From assembly GCA_006503475.1 (NCBI GenBank), contig RSEH01000101.1:62001-126000 (forward strand): a DNA stretch of 64,000 nucleotides, given 5' to 3'. The stretch comes from Stentor roeselii (taxonomy: Eukaryota > Ciliophora > Heterotrichea > Heterotrichida > Stentoridae). Shown here piece after piece: positions 19,101 to 27,211 of the stretch (position 1 is the first letter of the stretch; each line of letters begins with the position of its first letter). Position numbers and translations under genes: made by a program. The notes below the pieces were generated by a model. The model did no database searches and was not told where the DNA came from. It saw only the letters and a program-made list of their open reading frames with translations.

Positions 19101-19521
19101 GTATTTAAAAAATCGAAGTGATCAAATCAATCCAAAGTGTCATGAAGGATGTGAATTATGCTCAAACTTCGAAATTTGTGATCTTTGCTATTCAGGATAT
19201 TGGAATGATGAAAATATGTGTAGACCTTGCTTGGATGGATGCGAAATTTGCAAGGATTCAGTCACTTGCCAATATTGTGAACTTGGCTTTGTTATGAACA
19301 ATTGGGGACTATGTGAAAAATGCTCTGAAGGGTGTATAAAATGCGATCCAAAAGATAGAAGTTGCTTATCCTGTGATATTGGATGGTTACTAGATGACGA
19401 AATTTGTCTTAATTGTGGAGAAGGATGCAAAAGTTGCAATAAATTCGGCGGGTGCTTGGAGTGTGAGTCTGGGTATCTGAGAAATAATGGAAAATGCTAC
19501 CTTGCAAGATTTGAGGTTTAA
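13117..19521 (+). CDS. Giant secreted leishmanolysin-like (M8) protein with Cys-rich repeats; catalytic Glu replaced
   Basis: A 2134-aa intronless frame. A signal peptide (first ~18 residues) is followed by a leishmanolysin/M8 domain at about 30-380. The zinc motif is HQVIH (175-179) where active family members have HExxH, so the catalytic base is Gln (codon CAA). The third zinc His is likely H253 (NHIDG), and the Met-turn (DLM, M264) and AILEDIGHFG are present. Residues ~390-2125 are a long array of CxxC / GYxL-type furin/EGF-like cysteine repeats, rich in N-glycosylation sequons. No C-terminal membrane segment is seen. It probably forms a secreted or surface-matrix protein, and catalysis is doubtful. 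The DNA shows no breaks. Confidence 0.85.
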   Translation: MLKTCLLAFSFLSYAAKGWKCGGVFDQISVLSPGISYSRKSTQDPLRVSWITDEVDLGNCTTYLDDSMSRASNYFKNALKVNQLKNNLILPGLKSCGAYSFIPEKIKTTGIPDTDLLIFIDTFNDSDVNYIARSGACAVDPGNLNQVLAGYISINSEDYHQSLSDETSLFTVLLHQVIHVLGFSRNLMKYWKTKSGSSYDPLKMMNSTSLRGIPKYVLITPAAASAAQKHTGCSSYPGVELEEFEDSSIAKNHIDGFFSIHDLMSYWVTLDVYPSIYVAAILEDIGHFGVNLEYFFDPSWQRYVGCKFMTLRCIKEDYPAYPDFVCDQENSGGCDVSGVFRSKCEIDESIGDVKSYYRHFSNKKYGGPGYSDFCPIYNTAEGDICWGSLSPTDVTSEYGEQTGPDSVCMMSTIHRLPSTNTIRHSACYKVLSCSNSGTQVLVGDTTVTCPLLGGQITVPGYVGRLECPPANQLCSERPCFHACLGQGTCVMGTCRCNPGFSGPDCSIVCFKNCKTCLSKLAKDCVTCLKDNFVAGENGCVCPSGFFLNDGICLKNVACENCEKCVEGNCLECRKNSVVEGYACVCAVGYKKGGSGVCDSCVTGYFERNYKCLQCAFPCYTCKDEKMCTSCLNGFVLFNSQCIKSDTCIESWYGNCLRCKPGYFLTSGSCEKCMTGCLSCPSKDICTLCFGDMILTNDICIFPEKCAEIDYYYFKCKSCLSGYYLADGICYSCELSCKSCICPSKCTECNGVFELSYDGGCLCPSSCQVCDFSKFSCISCNPGYFLKNNMCIKCPPSCETCTSITKCLTCKSSYVLLSNFTCDCPENCVYCDKFDFTCGACKDKFYLESGKCLPCIAPCEKCVSAQDCTSCLPFLFLNELSRCICSLTCAKCDENLGCVRCHQGYYLSGQECKRCTDPCKICSGPNQCQDCLGHYLPDSNEVCKCPSCCVCDTETYFCRSPVEGYYLTNSGCSKCSNQCKSCSGSSITCTSCKGSLQLIGSECAWPLKCIKINQTTYDCLECDTNYVLDPMTKQCYKCGIGCSCCFDNGGKCISCKGLYELNPNNSTECICPLSKCKECNSTTFMCKDCYPGFVLMNGTCENCNPICAECKNSTRTCTKCKGSFELDGSMCLCPKYCKSCNFDSFSCMECYDGYFLSNSACRNCSSPCKTCKGTNTTCTSCFNKYMLSNNTCNCPSNCEVCDTKLFACTRCKSGFVSIDGICKPCLSPCLTCIDTQYTCTSCNGSAVLDGTSCICSRNCKFCNLTSLQCNLCKEGFYFNSTICTPCHPTCKECSGPSSSNCTSCFNAYKPDKGVCVKPSNCETGDQINFICSNCTSGYFLKNGECALCNAKCKTCQGREDICLSCQGNLRQVDYRCLDPEGCLAMSNNTVCTKCDQGFVLINGTCFRCENNCLTCNITTKNCTSCSSAYIYSVSTTNLGICTPQPSCLSIIPYTLFCGVCSDEYFLFQGFCIACKWPCKRCLSKDYCLSCIPNYDLNNETGICSRSYQCTVRNSTSLKCQVCREGTYLSDGEGSLLGDRECHACTSSCKTCIGSPTNCTSCYSDFQVNARGQCCSRSCSFCYLGSETCMECMDGFYLVNGRCFQCELPCRTCNSTSTTCTSCFGSYEVKNLTCVCPSLCNQCNCSFLCTSCKSRSYLDQGACIPCSKNCTNCIQSNICTKCDSGFVLDQGYCVCPQGWFLNSTSCGQCSKNCSTCIGQNNCTSCPFGYFLDKSSCLECNKSCTSCIAQDKCTSCISGYVLNSASCLACGKNCVSCVSPGNCTKCYDSSFSITNGVCNCPVGRYLDGSSCSLCASGCSNCTGISSCVSCSKGYYLSSGQCLPCTKNCTSCNSPTNCTECAQGYFFDKNTCPNCSINCTSCTTLTNCSSCKPGFYLDKNTCTSCPKNCSACLNQTFCTQCSNQFYLKNNSCTNCTSNCEICKGVYCEVCKTNYRLTSTNNCTDRPIGCEIFDKIKNQCQVCESGFQLCLDGTCKPISRYLKNRSDQINPKCHEGCELCSNFEICDLCYSGYWNDENMCRPCLDGCEICKDSVTCQYCELGFVMNNWGLCEKCSEGCIKCDPKDRSCLSCDIGWLLDDEICLNCGEGCKSCNKFGGCLECESGYLRNNGKCYLARFEV

Positions 19522-20450
19522 TTAGTTAATGAATTCATGAATATATGATTTTATTCAATAAAATATATGAGATGATGTTAGATATTTTCATTCAATATAT
19601 ATTATATATGTTTCAATAATAGATTACAATTTTTTTAGGATTTAATGATTCAAGCGATAATATTTCATAGTTCTATTTAATCAATATTAAAAATGATAGA
19701 AGCCTAAAGTACTCATAAGAATAAAAATTTAAAATTTCTTATGGATTAAGTATATATAGGGATTTAATTATTGAAACGAAATAATTCTTTGTTTGATTTG
19801 ATTAAATAATGTGAATGATGAAAAGTAATTATATATAATCAGGCACCTTTCTGAAGCAGATTATTTATCGCTATTTAATTAATTTGAATCTTCAAGAGTT
19901 ATTTTAAAAACCTAATTCAAATTTTGTCAGTTTCTTGCTATAATGATAAAATACAAGTATTCTCTAATCTTTGAAGATATTTTTATTTTATTTAATCAGT
20001 AAAGCTATGAATATATTCAAATTTTTTATATTTAATTTGATACAAGAAGTGCAGCTAATAAATCAAGGAAGACTTCAGTAAGAATAAGCTATTTTCAATC
20101 TTTAAGTATTCAAATCCTTACCTGACCATTCTTTATCTTAACTAAATAAACTTTATTGAAAGCAGCCATAAAATTGAGAAGAAAATGATGATAGAGTTTT
20201 TGATGAGATAACTATTCAATTATTTTACATTGAAATTAATGATGTAGAATTTGAACATATTTTATAAAAAGAAAAAAATTTAATTGATGAGAAAATACTT
20301 GAATGATGAATAATATTTTCTATTAATATATTTGTTTTTATGACTGATTTTTTTCAGCTTATTAGGATATGAGATTGTGGATTGGAATAGGAAAGATTAA
20401 TATTACGATAAAAATATCAATACAATTGCCTCTTAATCAATTAATTACTT

Positions 20451-20578
20451 TCGCAACAGGAAAACCTAATTCTCAAATCATTAGATGTAAAATATAAAAC
20501 ACTTAGTTTTTTTCTCGCAACAGAAAAATCTACTTCTTAAGTAATTAGATTTAAAATTATGCAACACTATCTTTAGTA
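20451..20578. repeat. Diverged 64-bp tandem duplication
   Basis: Two adjacent units begin TCGCAACAG (20451 and 20515). They share an ATTAGATKTAAAAT core and a run ending near AACACT, with many substitutions between the copies. Confidence 0.6.
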
Positions 20579-21077
20579 GAAGGATTCTTCTTGACAAAAT
20601 CATATCAATTTACTTAAAAATGAATAAAGGTTTTGTATATCGATTCTAGTTATTATTCTTAACCAAAAATCATCTGGTAGATTTAAGATAATAGATTAAA
20701 ATTTATTTTTATGTTCAAAATTTTACTATATTTCTAATATTTAGTGCTTGAGATCATAATCCTTAGAAGCTAGTTTCATTAACATTAAACTACTTTAATT
20801 TATTATTGTTTCTTGATTTTATCCTTAACTAATTCTCAGCAGCTGTGTGAATTCATAAGCCTTTGTCTCCTTTATTTTCGTAAAAAGTCTTCACTGAAAC
20901 CATATGAATATACCGACCCTTAATATTATATTAATAAACCAAAAATAGATCTCATATAAAGATTTAAAAAAATGTGATCATATCTGAATGACAACATTAT
21001 TCTTAATTTATTTCCATCTCATAAACTTCGACTCAAACTGATAAAAATAATTAAATTAGATAAAATATGTGCATTTA

Positions 21078-21172
21078 TTCTTCAATCAATCATTTAATCC
21101 TCAATCAATCATTTTACCCTCAATCAATCATTTAATCCTTAATGAATCATTTTATCCTCAATCAATAATTGT
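21078..21172. repeat. Five tandem 19-bp repeats
   Basis: Unit ATCCTCAATCAATCATTTT in five contiguous copies (starting 21078, 21097, 21116, 21135 and 21154). The middle three have few changes and the outer two are slightly more diverged. The array ends 65 bp before the ATG at 21238, so it lies in the promoter or leader of that gene. Confidence 0.85.
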
Positions 21173-21237
21173 GTACCTAAAAATCTTCAAGAAATTCCTT
21201 CTCAAAAAATCTAATTTTTCCATTAAACTCTAATAAA

Positions 21238-24200
21238 ATGGGCTCATGCACCTCGAATCAAAATGTGAAAGATTCAACGAAACATCCAAGAAAAGACGAA
21301 GCAAAGCAGGAAAATCAACCAGGGCACACAGCACTTCCTTTACCTTCCCAACCAGCGAAGCCTTCTGTATCCTCAGAAGACTTATCAAATTTTCCTGATT
21401 TTTTTTACCTTGACCGTGCAAAAGGTAGTTTATACCAGATAACAAAGTCCCAATCCACCGAATTCCCTTTAAAATCAAGGTTCAACCTTCCCCAAGACTC
21501 AGCCTTGACAGCTCTTCCAAACGGTTTATTAATGTCCGTGGGAGGTCTCGTGAAGCAAAGTCTAGTAAAGCTAGTCTACACAATAGACCTTCAATCAAAA
21601 GTAGTAAGCGAGTTACCCGACCTTCCATTTCCGTGCAAATTAGGTCAACTACACCCAATAGGCGACTTTGTTTACTTCATCGGTGGTGTCAAGAACGGAA
21701 AGACAGACCTTCAACAAGCGCCATTGATGAGGTACAATTTCAGACTCAGCTTCTGGGAAGACCTTTGGAAATACGGAGAGCAGTTCCAATTCGACCGGAT
21801 CGTCAACATGGGCACCTGCGCCTTCGGAAGCAAGATCTGTTTAATCGGAGGACAAAAGATAAATTCCTCTGGACTTCTTAGAAACAATAAAAAAATTTAC
21901 TCCGTTGATGTCGAAGACGGGTTTAAAGTCCAGCTGGAAGAAAAAATTCCTTTTAAAGTTATAAGACCTGTCATTGCAAATGGCAGAAAAAATGCAGTTG
22001 TCACTGGAGGGGTCGACCCGAAGACTGGGAAATCTAATCGAGGAAGTTTTTTGCTTATTTCTCAGAACTCAGGTCTGAAAATCGTGAAAATTAATGATGT
22101 TGGGTTTGATTTAAAGGAAAGCTACCCTGCGATATATGAACAAGATACTGTTATTTTCATTAGTCGACCTTTTATTGCGGTAAGGATCAAAAAAATTAAT
22201 AATTGGATCGCTTTTGAAATCACTGGAAAAGATACTCGAAGGGCTTTAGCTGTTGTGAATGAAAAAAGACCTGAAGATGGAAGTTCTGATGAAAGTTTCG
22301 CAATTGAAAATGCTTCTAAAGTTGACTTTAGGGGAGAAAGACAGATTTCTAATGAAGAACATGTCAGGTATTCTTCGGTTTATAGTGAATCGCCTAGGAA
22401 AAGTCTTGGGTCAAAAAGAAATACTGAGAGGAAAGATGAAGGGAATGAAAAACAGAATATTGACTTCCCGAATATCTCTGAAATTAAAAAGTTTGACTCG
22501 GAGAACTCGGAGTCTGATGATACTGATAAACTTAGGGAATATGCGGAAATTCCGAAATTTGTACCTGTTCAATTACATGATTCGAATTTAATTCATGAAG
22601 GATTGGATATTATTAATTTTAAGGGGATTGAAAATCAGATCGATGAAGGAAGGAATGGCTTGAAGGAATTGAAAAACTCTTTGGGTTCATCGAGTAGTTC
22701 TTCTTCAGAAAATTCTTCGAAAAGCTCAAATTCTTCATCTTCGAAAAGCTCAAATTCTTCATCTTCGAAAAGATCTAATTCTTCACATTCGAAAAAATAT
22801 GTGTCTTTTGGAGTCAAGGAAAAGGTATCAACTGGATTTAAATTAGAAGAAAATGAAAAGGATCATGATGTTTTTGCGAATTTATCAATTCCACCAGTAA
22901 CACCCACAAATCCAGAATTACTTCCTAAAATTCCTCTACCGCCCTCGAAAGATATCCCAGAAATTAACATAATGCCACCAACTCTCAAGCCCGAGCCTTT
23001 GATAGAGACGAATCCCACTATCCACGCTAAAATTTCTTTAGAACCATCAAAAAGCGTTCCAAAAATGAACTTTATGGCAAAAGATCTTTCATCTAAATCA
23101 GTATCAAAATCCTCAAATTCCTCAAAATCCTCAAAATCCTCAAAATCATCATCAAGCAGTTCAAAGTCTTCAAACTCAATCTCAGCAAAGCCTTCATCTC
23201 ACTCAACCTCAACAAACCCTTCAAAACTTCCTCAAGTTCCACGTTTAAACCTTCCTCCTTCCATGCCAGTCTCCAAAAAAGATTTACCATCAAAAAACAT
23301 AAACGCCAAGACAATAACAATATCAAGTTCCGGGTCCGACTCTCCATCATCCAGTTCATCAGAGCAAGCCGATGATTTCGACATTTTCACTCTTCCAGCA
23401 TCAGACCCTAAACCAGCCCCTCTGATCCTCTTAGAAGAAAAAGTGAATTCAAGGCAATTCTGTGAAATTGCATTAGAACCCTCTGAAATCGAAACTGAAA
23501 TAAAAATCGACTTACCCTCTGAATTCCTTCCAAAGCCACTTGAAGCAAATCTTGAGAAAGAAAAGACTCCATCCTTTACCGACCCTTTAAAAAAGTCATC
23601 AAAATCAGAGATCTTCTCAAAATTAGAGTCAAAGCCTTTCTCAGACTTCCAGTCAATCGATGTGAGTAAAGTGACTTCTGGAAAATCAGTAACTTTCAAA
23701 GACCCGCCACCTCCTCAATACCCTTCATTTTCCCCTGCTAAGAAAAAGAAGCTCTTAGGATCTTTAAGTGTGAAAAAGTTGAAACCTCTTCCAGAGTCAA
23801 GATTGATAAACCTGATAAAAAGTCCAAGTGAAGACAACTTTTACTTCAAGTCACTTCCTTCACCAAATCTTTACAAAAGTCAGGATTTTGGCGAAATTTA
23901 CTCAAAAACCATTTCAAGCAGAACGAATCTCATCAGAAAAGTCGACCGTTGTCCACCAGGTCAAAAAAAAGACCGGGTAAAGTTCAAGTCTCAGTTTTAC
24001 TTCAGTGAAGAAAACGTTCAGAAGTTATTAGATATAATCGCTGCTGAGTTTCAAGTAAACCGAATTTTTTCCGGATTTGTAAAAACTGCTGAGAATTTCA
24101 AAAAGATGATTTTTCAACTAGTTGAAAAAAAGGACTTGACTATTCAAAACCTTTTTCGAGTTTTCGCAGGGATTCCTCTGATATTTGGTAAAAAAGACTT

Positions 24201-24330
24201 CAACGATAAACAAATTTCATTGATAATAAACAGTTCAGGTATAAAAAGCTCTCAATCTTCCATCCCCGCAGATGATTTCGTGTTAGGTGTTTACAAGGCT
24301 TACAAGATGGGTTTACTAAAGAAATCCTAA
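21238..24330 (+). CDS. N-myristoylatable beta-propeller (Kelch-like) protein with Ser-rich linker
   Basis: 1030 aa. The N-terminus MGSCTSNQN has Gly2, Ser5-Thr-type context and Cys4, a good myristoylation plus palmitoylation signal. Residues ~55-320 contain repeated YxxD/GG turns (FVYFIGGVKNG, KICLIGGQKI, NAVVTGGVD), typical of a Kelch/galactose-oxidase propeller. Residues 330-880 are a disordered Ser/Pro/Lys-rich linker with two short Ser repeats. The C-terminal ~120 residues form a helical domain (ENVQKLLDIIAAEFQVNRIF). Function is unknown. A membrane-tethered scaffold is the simplest reading. The 5' flank carries five 19-bp repeats. The gene converges on an ankyrin gene with a 24-bp gap. 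Confidence 0.75.
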   Translation: MGSCTSNQNVKDSTKHPRKDEAKQENQPGHTALPLPSQPAKPSVSSEDLSNFPDFFYLDRAKGSLYQITKSQSTEFPLKSRFNLPQDSALTALPNGLLMSVGGLVKQSLVKLVYTIDLQSKVVSELPDLPFPCKLGQLHPIGDFVYFIGGVKNGKTDLQQAPLMRYNFRLSFWEDLWKYGEQFQFDRIVNMGTCAFGSKICLIGGQKINSSGLLRNNKKIYSVDVEDGFKVQLEEKIPFKVIRPVIANGRKNAVVTGGVDPKTGKSNRGSFLLISQNSGLKIVKINDVGFDLKESYPAIYEQDTVIFISRPFIAVRIKKINNWIAFEITGKDTRRALAVVNEKRPEDGSSDESFAIENASKVDFRGERQISNEEHVRYSSVYSESPRKSLGSKRNTERKDEGNEKQNIDFPNISEIKKFDSENSESDDTDKLREYAEIPKFVPVQLHDSNLIHEGLDIINFKGIENQIDEGRNGLKELKNSLGSSSSSSSENSSKSSNSSSSKSSNSSSSKRSNSSHSKKYVSFGVKEKVSTGFKLEENEKDHDVFANLSIPPVTPTNPELLPKIPLPPSKDIPEINIMPPTLKPEPLIETNPTIHAKISLEPSKSVPKMNFMAKDLSSKSVSKSSNSSKSSKSSKSSSSSSKSSNSISAKPSSHSTSTNPSKLPQVPRLNLPPSMPVSKKDLPSKNINAKTITISSSGSDSPSSSSSEQADDFDIFTLPASDPKPAPLILLEEKVNSRQFCEIALEPSEIETEIKIDLPSEFLPKPLEANLEKEKTPSFTDPLKKSSKSEIFSKLESKPFSDFQSIDVSKVTSGKSVTFKDPPPPQYPSFSPAKKKKLLGSLSVKKLKPLPESRLINLIKSPSEDNFYFKSLPSPNLYKSQDFGEIYSKTISSRTNLIRKVDRCPPGQKKDRVKFKSQFYFSEENVQKLLDIIAAEFQVNRIFSGFVKTAENFKKMIFQLVEKKDLTIQNLFRVFAGIPLIFGKKDFNDKQISLIINSSGIKSSQSSIPADDFVLGVYKAYKMGLLKKS
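22717..22788 (+). repeat. Three 24-bp in-frame repeats encoding Ser/Lys
   Basis: Unit TCGAAAAGCTCAAATTCTTC plus ATCT, three copies in phase with the codons, each encoding eight Ser/Lys/Asn-rich residues. The third copy has changes. Confidence 0.85.
23104..23148 (+). repeat. Five 9-bp in-frame repeats encoding Ser-Lys-Ser
   Basis: Unit TCAAAATCC in five contiguous copies with two single changes. Each unit encodes Ser-Lys/Asn-Ser within the disordered linker. Confidence 0.85.
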
Positions 24331-24354
24331 TGATTAACTAATGACTTTCTCCAT

Positions 24355-25419
24355 TTATCCTCTTTTCCTCTTAAACTGGTTCAAACAACTGATCATCTTC
24401 GGGTCCCTCATCGACTCAGCGATGTCCAAAGGGCTTAAAAAATTATCATTTTTCAAGTCAATTCTCGCTCCAGCTTCGCAAAGGGCTCTGACTGAGTCGT
24501 AGTCACTTTGAATCACTGCTGTGTGTAATGCTGTCGAGTCACTCCTGTCTGTAAAGTCAACAAAAAGCCCTTTGCTCAGCAGGTACTTCAGACAGTCCAA
24601 AGACTTGCCAGCAGCGGCGTAATGTAAGCAGCCGAGTCTTTTTTCCTGAATGAAAATTACACTCATGTCTACTTCTCTGATGTCTTCTCCTTGCTCGTGA
24701 AGCCATTTTAAGCTTTCTGCACTGGGAAGACCTGAAGCCACGTGGACTAGCTTGTAAGGAGCTTTGAACTTGTGACCGTCTTTGAAACGGTAGAGAAGTT
24801 TTGTTATTTCTAAGTCACCTTTTAGAACTGAATTTAATAAGGCTGTCGAACCCACTTCGCATTGGGTTCCGGGTTTTGAACCTTTTTCGAGCAGAAATTG
24901 AACTGTGTCCAATTTGCTGAATAAAACAGCGTAAAAAAGAGCGGTGTAACCGATTTTGTCTGGGTCGTCGACTTGAACTCCCAGGTCTAGTAATTGGGTG
25001 ATGAAGTCGTTGAACCCTTCAGCAGCCGCGATATGAATCGCACTAGTTCCTTGTTCAGTCTTTGCCATAAAATTACAATTCAATTTTGCCATTTCATTCA
25101 AAATCCACGTCGCCCTATACTTAGCAGCAACATGAACCGGTGCAAGTTTAGCCGGATTATTTTGAAGTCCGATGAATTTTTCAGCATCAGGTCTCAAAAG
25201 TACTTTTTCAATGAATTCCTGTTTTCCTTCACGAATCAAAACATGCAGAGGTGAAAAATGACTGTAAATTTCTTGCAAATCAAAGAAACTTCTGTGTTTT
25301 TTTATCATTTTTAGTACTTTTCGATCCTTGTTCCTTGTAAGGGCATTAAAAAACCGGTAACTGTGAAAGCCGATGAGAAAAGACTTGAAGGGAAACTTGA
25401 AGTAATTAAAAATAGCCAT
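24355..25419 (-). CDS. Ankyrin-repeat protein, 354 aa
   Basis: A single frame with about eight ankyrin repeats through residues 35-345. Recognisable turns are SPLHVLI, LAPVHVAAKY, SAIHIAAAEGF, TALFYAVLF, TALLNSVLKGD, LGCLHYAAAGKS, TALHTAVIQSD and SPLDIAESM. A short basic N-terminus (MAIFNYFKFPFKS) and a KRKRG tail flank the repeats. There is no catalytic domain, so it is presumably a protein-binding adaptor with unknown partners. The ZZ/NBR1-like gene ends 20 bp upstream on the same strand. An apparent 15-nt GT-AG segment between them does not create a joined frame. Confidence 0.85.
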   Translation of the reverse strand: MAIFNYFKFPFKSFLIGFHSYRFFNALTRNKDRKVLKMIKKHRSFFDLQEIYSHFSPLHVLIREGKQEFIEKVLLRPDAEKFIGLQNNPAKLAPVHVAAKYRATWILNEMAKLNCNFMAKTEQGTSAIHIAAAEGFNDFITQLLDLGVQVDDPDKIGYTALFYAVLFSKLDTVQFLLEKGSKPGTQCEVGSTALLNSVLKGDLEITKLLYRFKDGHKFKAPYKLVHVASGLPSAESLKWLHEQGEDIREVDMSVIFIQEKRLGCLHYAAAGKSLDCLKYLLSKGLFVDFTDRSDSTALHTAVIQSDYDSVRALCEAGARIDLKNDNFLSPLDIAESMRDPKMISCLNQFKRKRG

Positions 25420-25439
25420 TATCTTAAGAAGACTATCAG

Positions 25440-26294
25440 CTATAAACTTAGAGATTGTTTTAACCCTTCGAAGTAATCTATAGTAACCCTGATACTCAAG
25501 ATGATATCAGCTCCAACCCATTCCTGGTACATTTCGCTGTAAAGTCTCAATGAAGCTACGTAGGTACCTGGGGGCTTCGAAATTATTCCCTTTAGCAGTA
25601 TGGTCTTTTTGCAGCCAACATTCAATGTAAAGCTAAATATTGTTGGGATGTACTCAAAGGGGAGTTCTCCGCTGGTTATCTTCAGGGTCAGGTCTGACAA
25701 GGGCTGTACACTCATGTTGCAGACAAGTATATGAACTGAAACTTCTTCATTCACAACATAAACCAAATTCTTTTTAGGAAAAACATCAAAAGTGACTGCC
25801 AAAGGAAGAACAGTTTCTAACACCCTATGAATATGAGAAACAGTGACTATGCACTTATGGCAAAAGTTCATGCTATTGCATTCTCTGCAAATATATCGTA
25901 TTTCCCCCAGTTTTTCTAAACAAACATCACAGTCAACTTCATGAGTGCCTGACACTGAAAGAATGAAGAAATCACTGTGGGGATGAAAAAAAGTATCACG
26001 ACATTTACAGCAAAGTTCAAAATTTACGCATTCTTTGCATTTAAAACGAATACCGATGATTGGACTTTCCCCACAACCAGAACATCCAGAACCAATGTGT
26101 TCGACACCTCGAAACATGTGCAAGTTTTTTGAGAGAGAAGAATAATTCAGCAGATGTTTTGCCTGACTTTGAAGCTTTTCAAGTCGCAATGTCTGTCTTT
26201 CTTGCTCTTCTTCGATTTCTTGAAGTGTTTTCAAGACCAAGCTAATGCACTGATGCGATGGACTTAAAGGCTCTTGGCAAAATTCACACTCCAT
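25440..26294 (-). CDS. ZZ zinc-finger protein with NBR1-like FW domain
   Basis: 284 aa. Two ZZ-type zinc fingers lie at about residues 70-115 and 120-165. The first reads CSGC...FKCKEC...CCKC..H.H and the second CDVC...YICREC...CHKC..H.H. The region ~180-275 resembles the NBR1 four-tryptophan/FW immunoglobulin-like domain (VNEEVSVHILVCNM, GCKKTILLKG, PPGTYVASLRLYSE, GADIILSIRV) but keeps few of the tryptophans. NBR1-type proteins are selective autophagy receptors. That role is inferred, since no PB1, UBA or clear LIR is present. A small Cys pair at the N-terminus (CEFC) may bind zinc. Confidence 0.75.
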   Translation of the reverse strand: MECEFCQEPLSPSHQCISLVLKTLQEIEEEQERQTLRLEKLQSQAKHLLNYSSLSKNLHMFRGVEHIGSGCSGCGESPIIGIRFKCKECVNFELCCKCRDTFFHPHSDFFILSVSGTHEVDCDVCLEKLGEIRYICRECNSMNFCHKCIVTVSHIHRVLETVLPLAVTFDVFPKKNLVYVVNEEVSVHILVCNMSVQPLSDLTLKITSGELPFEYIPTIFSFTLNVGCKKTILLKGIISKPPGTYVASLRLYSEMYQEWVGADIILSIRVTIDYFEGLKQSLSL

Positions 26295-27211
26295 AATAAT
26301 AGTATTTTTTTTTGATGGCTACTTACGGGTCTGACGAAAAAAGAATCTTTTGGATATTTAGGGATATTGTTGAGGATTTAAAAATTATGAAGGAATTGGA
26401 GAGGGATTTTTTTAACTGGAAAAATCGGGTTTTTTGAATGGAAGTTTAGGAGGTTGAGTTCTAGAAGTTCATTTTTATATTTATTATATTTTGGTTTTTT
26501 GGGGTAATTAAGGGGAATATGAAGATTTAGTTGAATGGGGAATTTTGGGTTTTTGGGAAGAGGGAGAATTTTAGGGGATTTTATGATATTGGGATTAAGG
26601 TAGATGGGTTTTACTTTGAGAGCTTTTATTTGATTTATGATCTTGCTTTGAATGTGTTAAATTTGATTAAATGCTGATAGCTTTGCGAAATTGGAATACT
26701 GTTGTTTTGGCTTGATTCTGAGATACTAAAAAATTTAGTATTATTCCATTATATAATTCAACAATGATTAATTCGGAAAACTAATGATTTACTATCCGTA
26801 ATTTCTCTTTCTTGATAAATATATAAGACTCTATCAAGATTAGATATTGCCTAAAATATTACTTCAACTAGGATTCAAAACTAATTTCTTTCCTAGTACT
26901 TCTTTACAATAACTACCCTAAATCAAAAAAATTTCCTTTTTTTTTCAGAACTTTTTTAAATTTTCTTTGTAAATTATTTAATTTCCCTAAACAGTTAATA
27001 AAACTACTTCAACTCAATCCTCCATTCTATTCTCAATAAATTACCTCCAAATTTTTCTAAATCATTAAATTCACATTAATCATCCATTCAAACAACCATA
27101 ACCCTAAAAATTTCCTAAAACAAAAAAACCTCTTCAACCCTCAATCCTCACCTCAACGAAACCTCTAAAATCCTTCAACCTCAAAAAATCATTAAAAAAT
27201 AATTCATAAAA
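26295..27211. other. 917-bp divergent promoter region with composition switch
   Basis: Between two divergent start codons, the left half is rich in G and T/A with almost no C on the plus strand. The right half is rich in C and A with almost no G. Each gene's own upstream flank is therefore C-rich and G-poor on its coding strand. No gene or repeat array is visible. Confidence 0.6.

Larger units (their letters stand above)
19522..21237. other. 1.7-kb intergenic region with small repeats
   Basis: This is the longest gene-free stretch of the window. It is AT-rich and contains a diverged 64-bp tandem duplication and, just before the next gene, five 19-bp repeats (both listed separately). No coding frame of credible composition, RNA gene or mobile-element terminus was found. 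Confidence 0.6.

Noticed and set aside
25428-25442. A 15-nt GT-AG segment (coding strand GTTTATAGCTGATAG) between the ZZ/NBR1 and ankyrin genes
   Set aside because: It starts GTT rather than GTA, lacks A at position 10, and removal leads to a TAA within a few codons.
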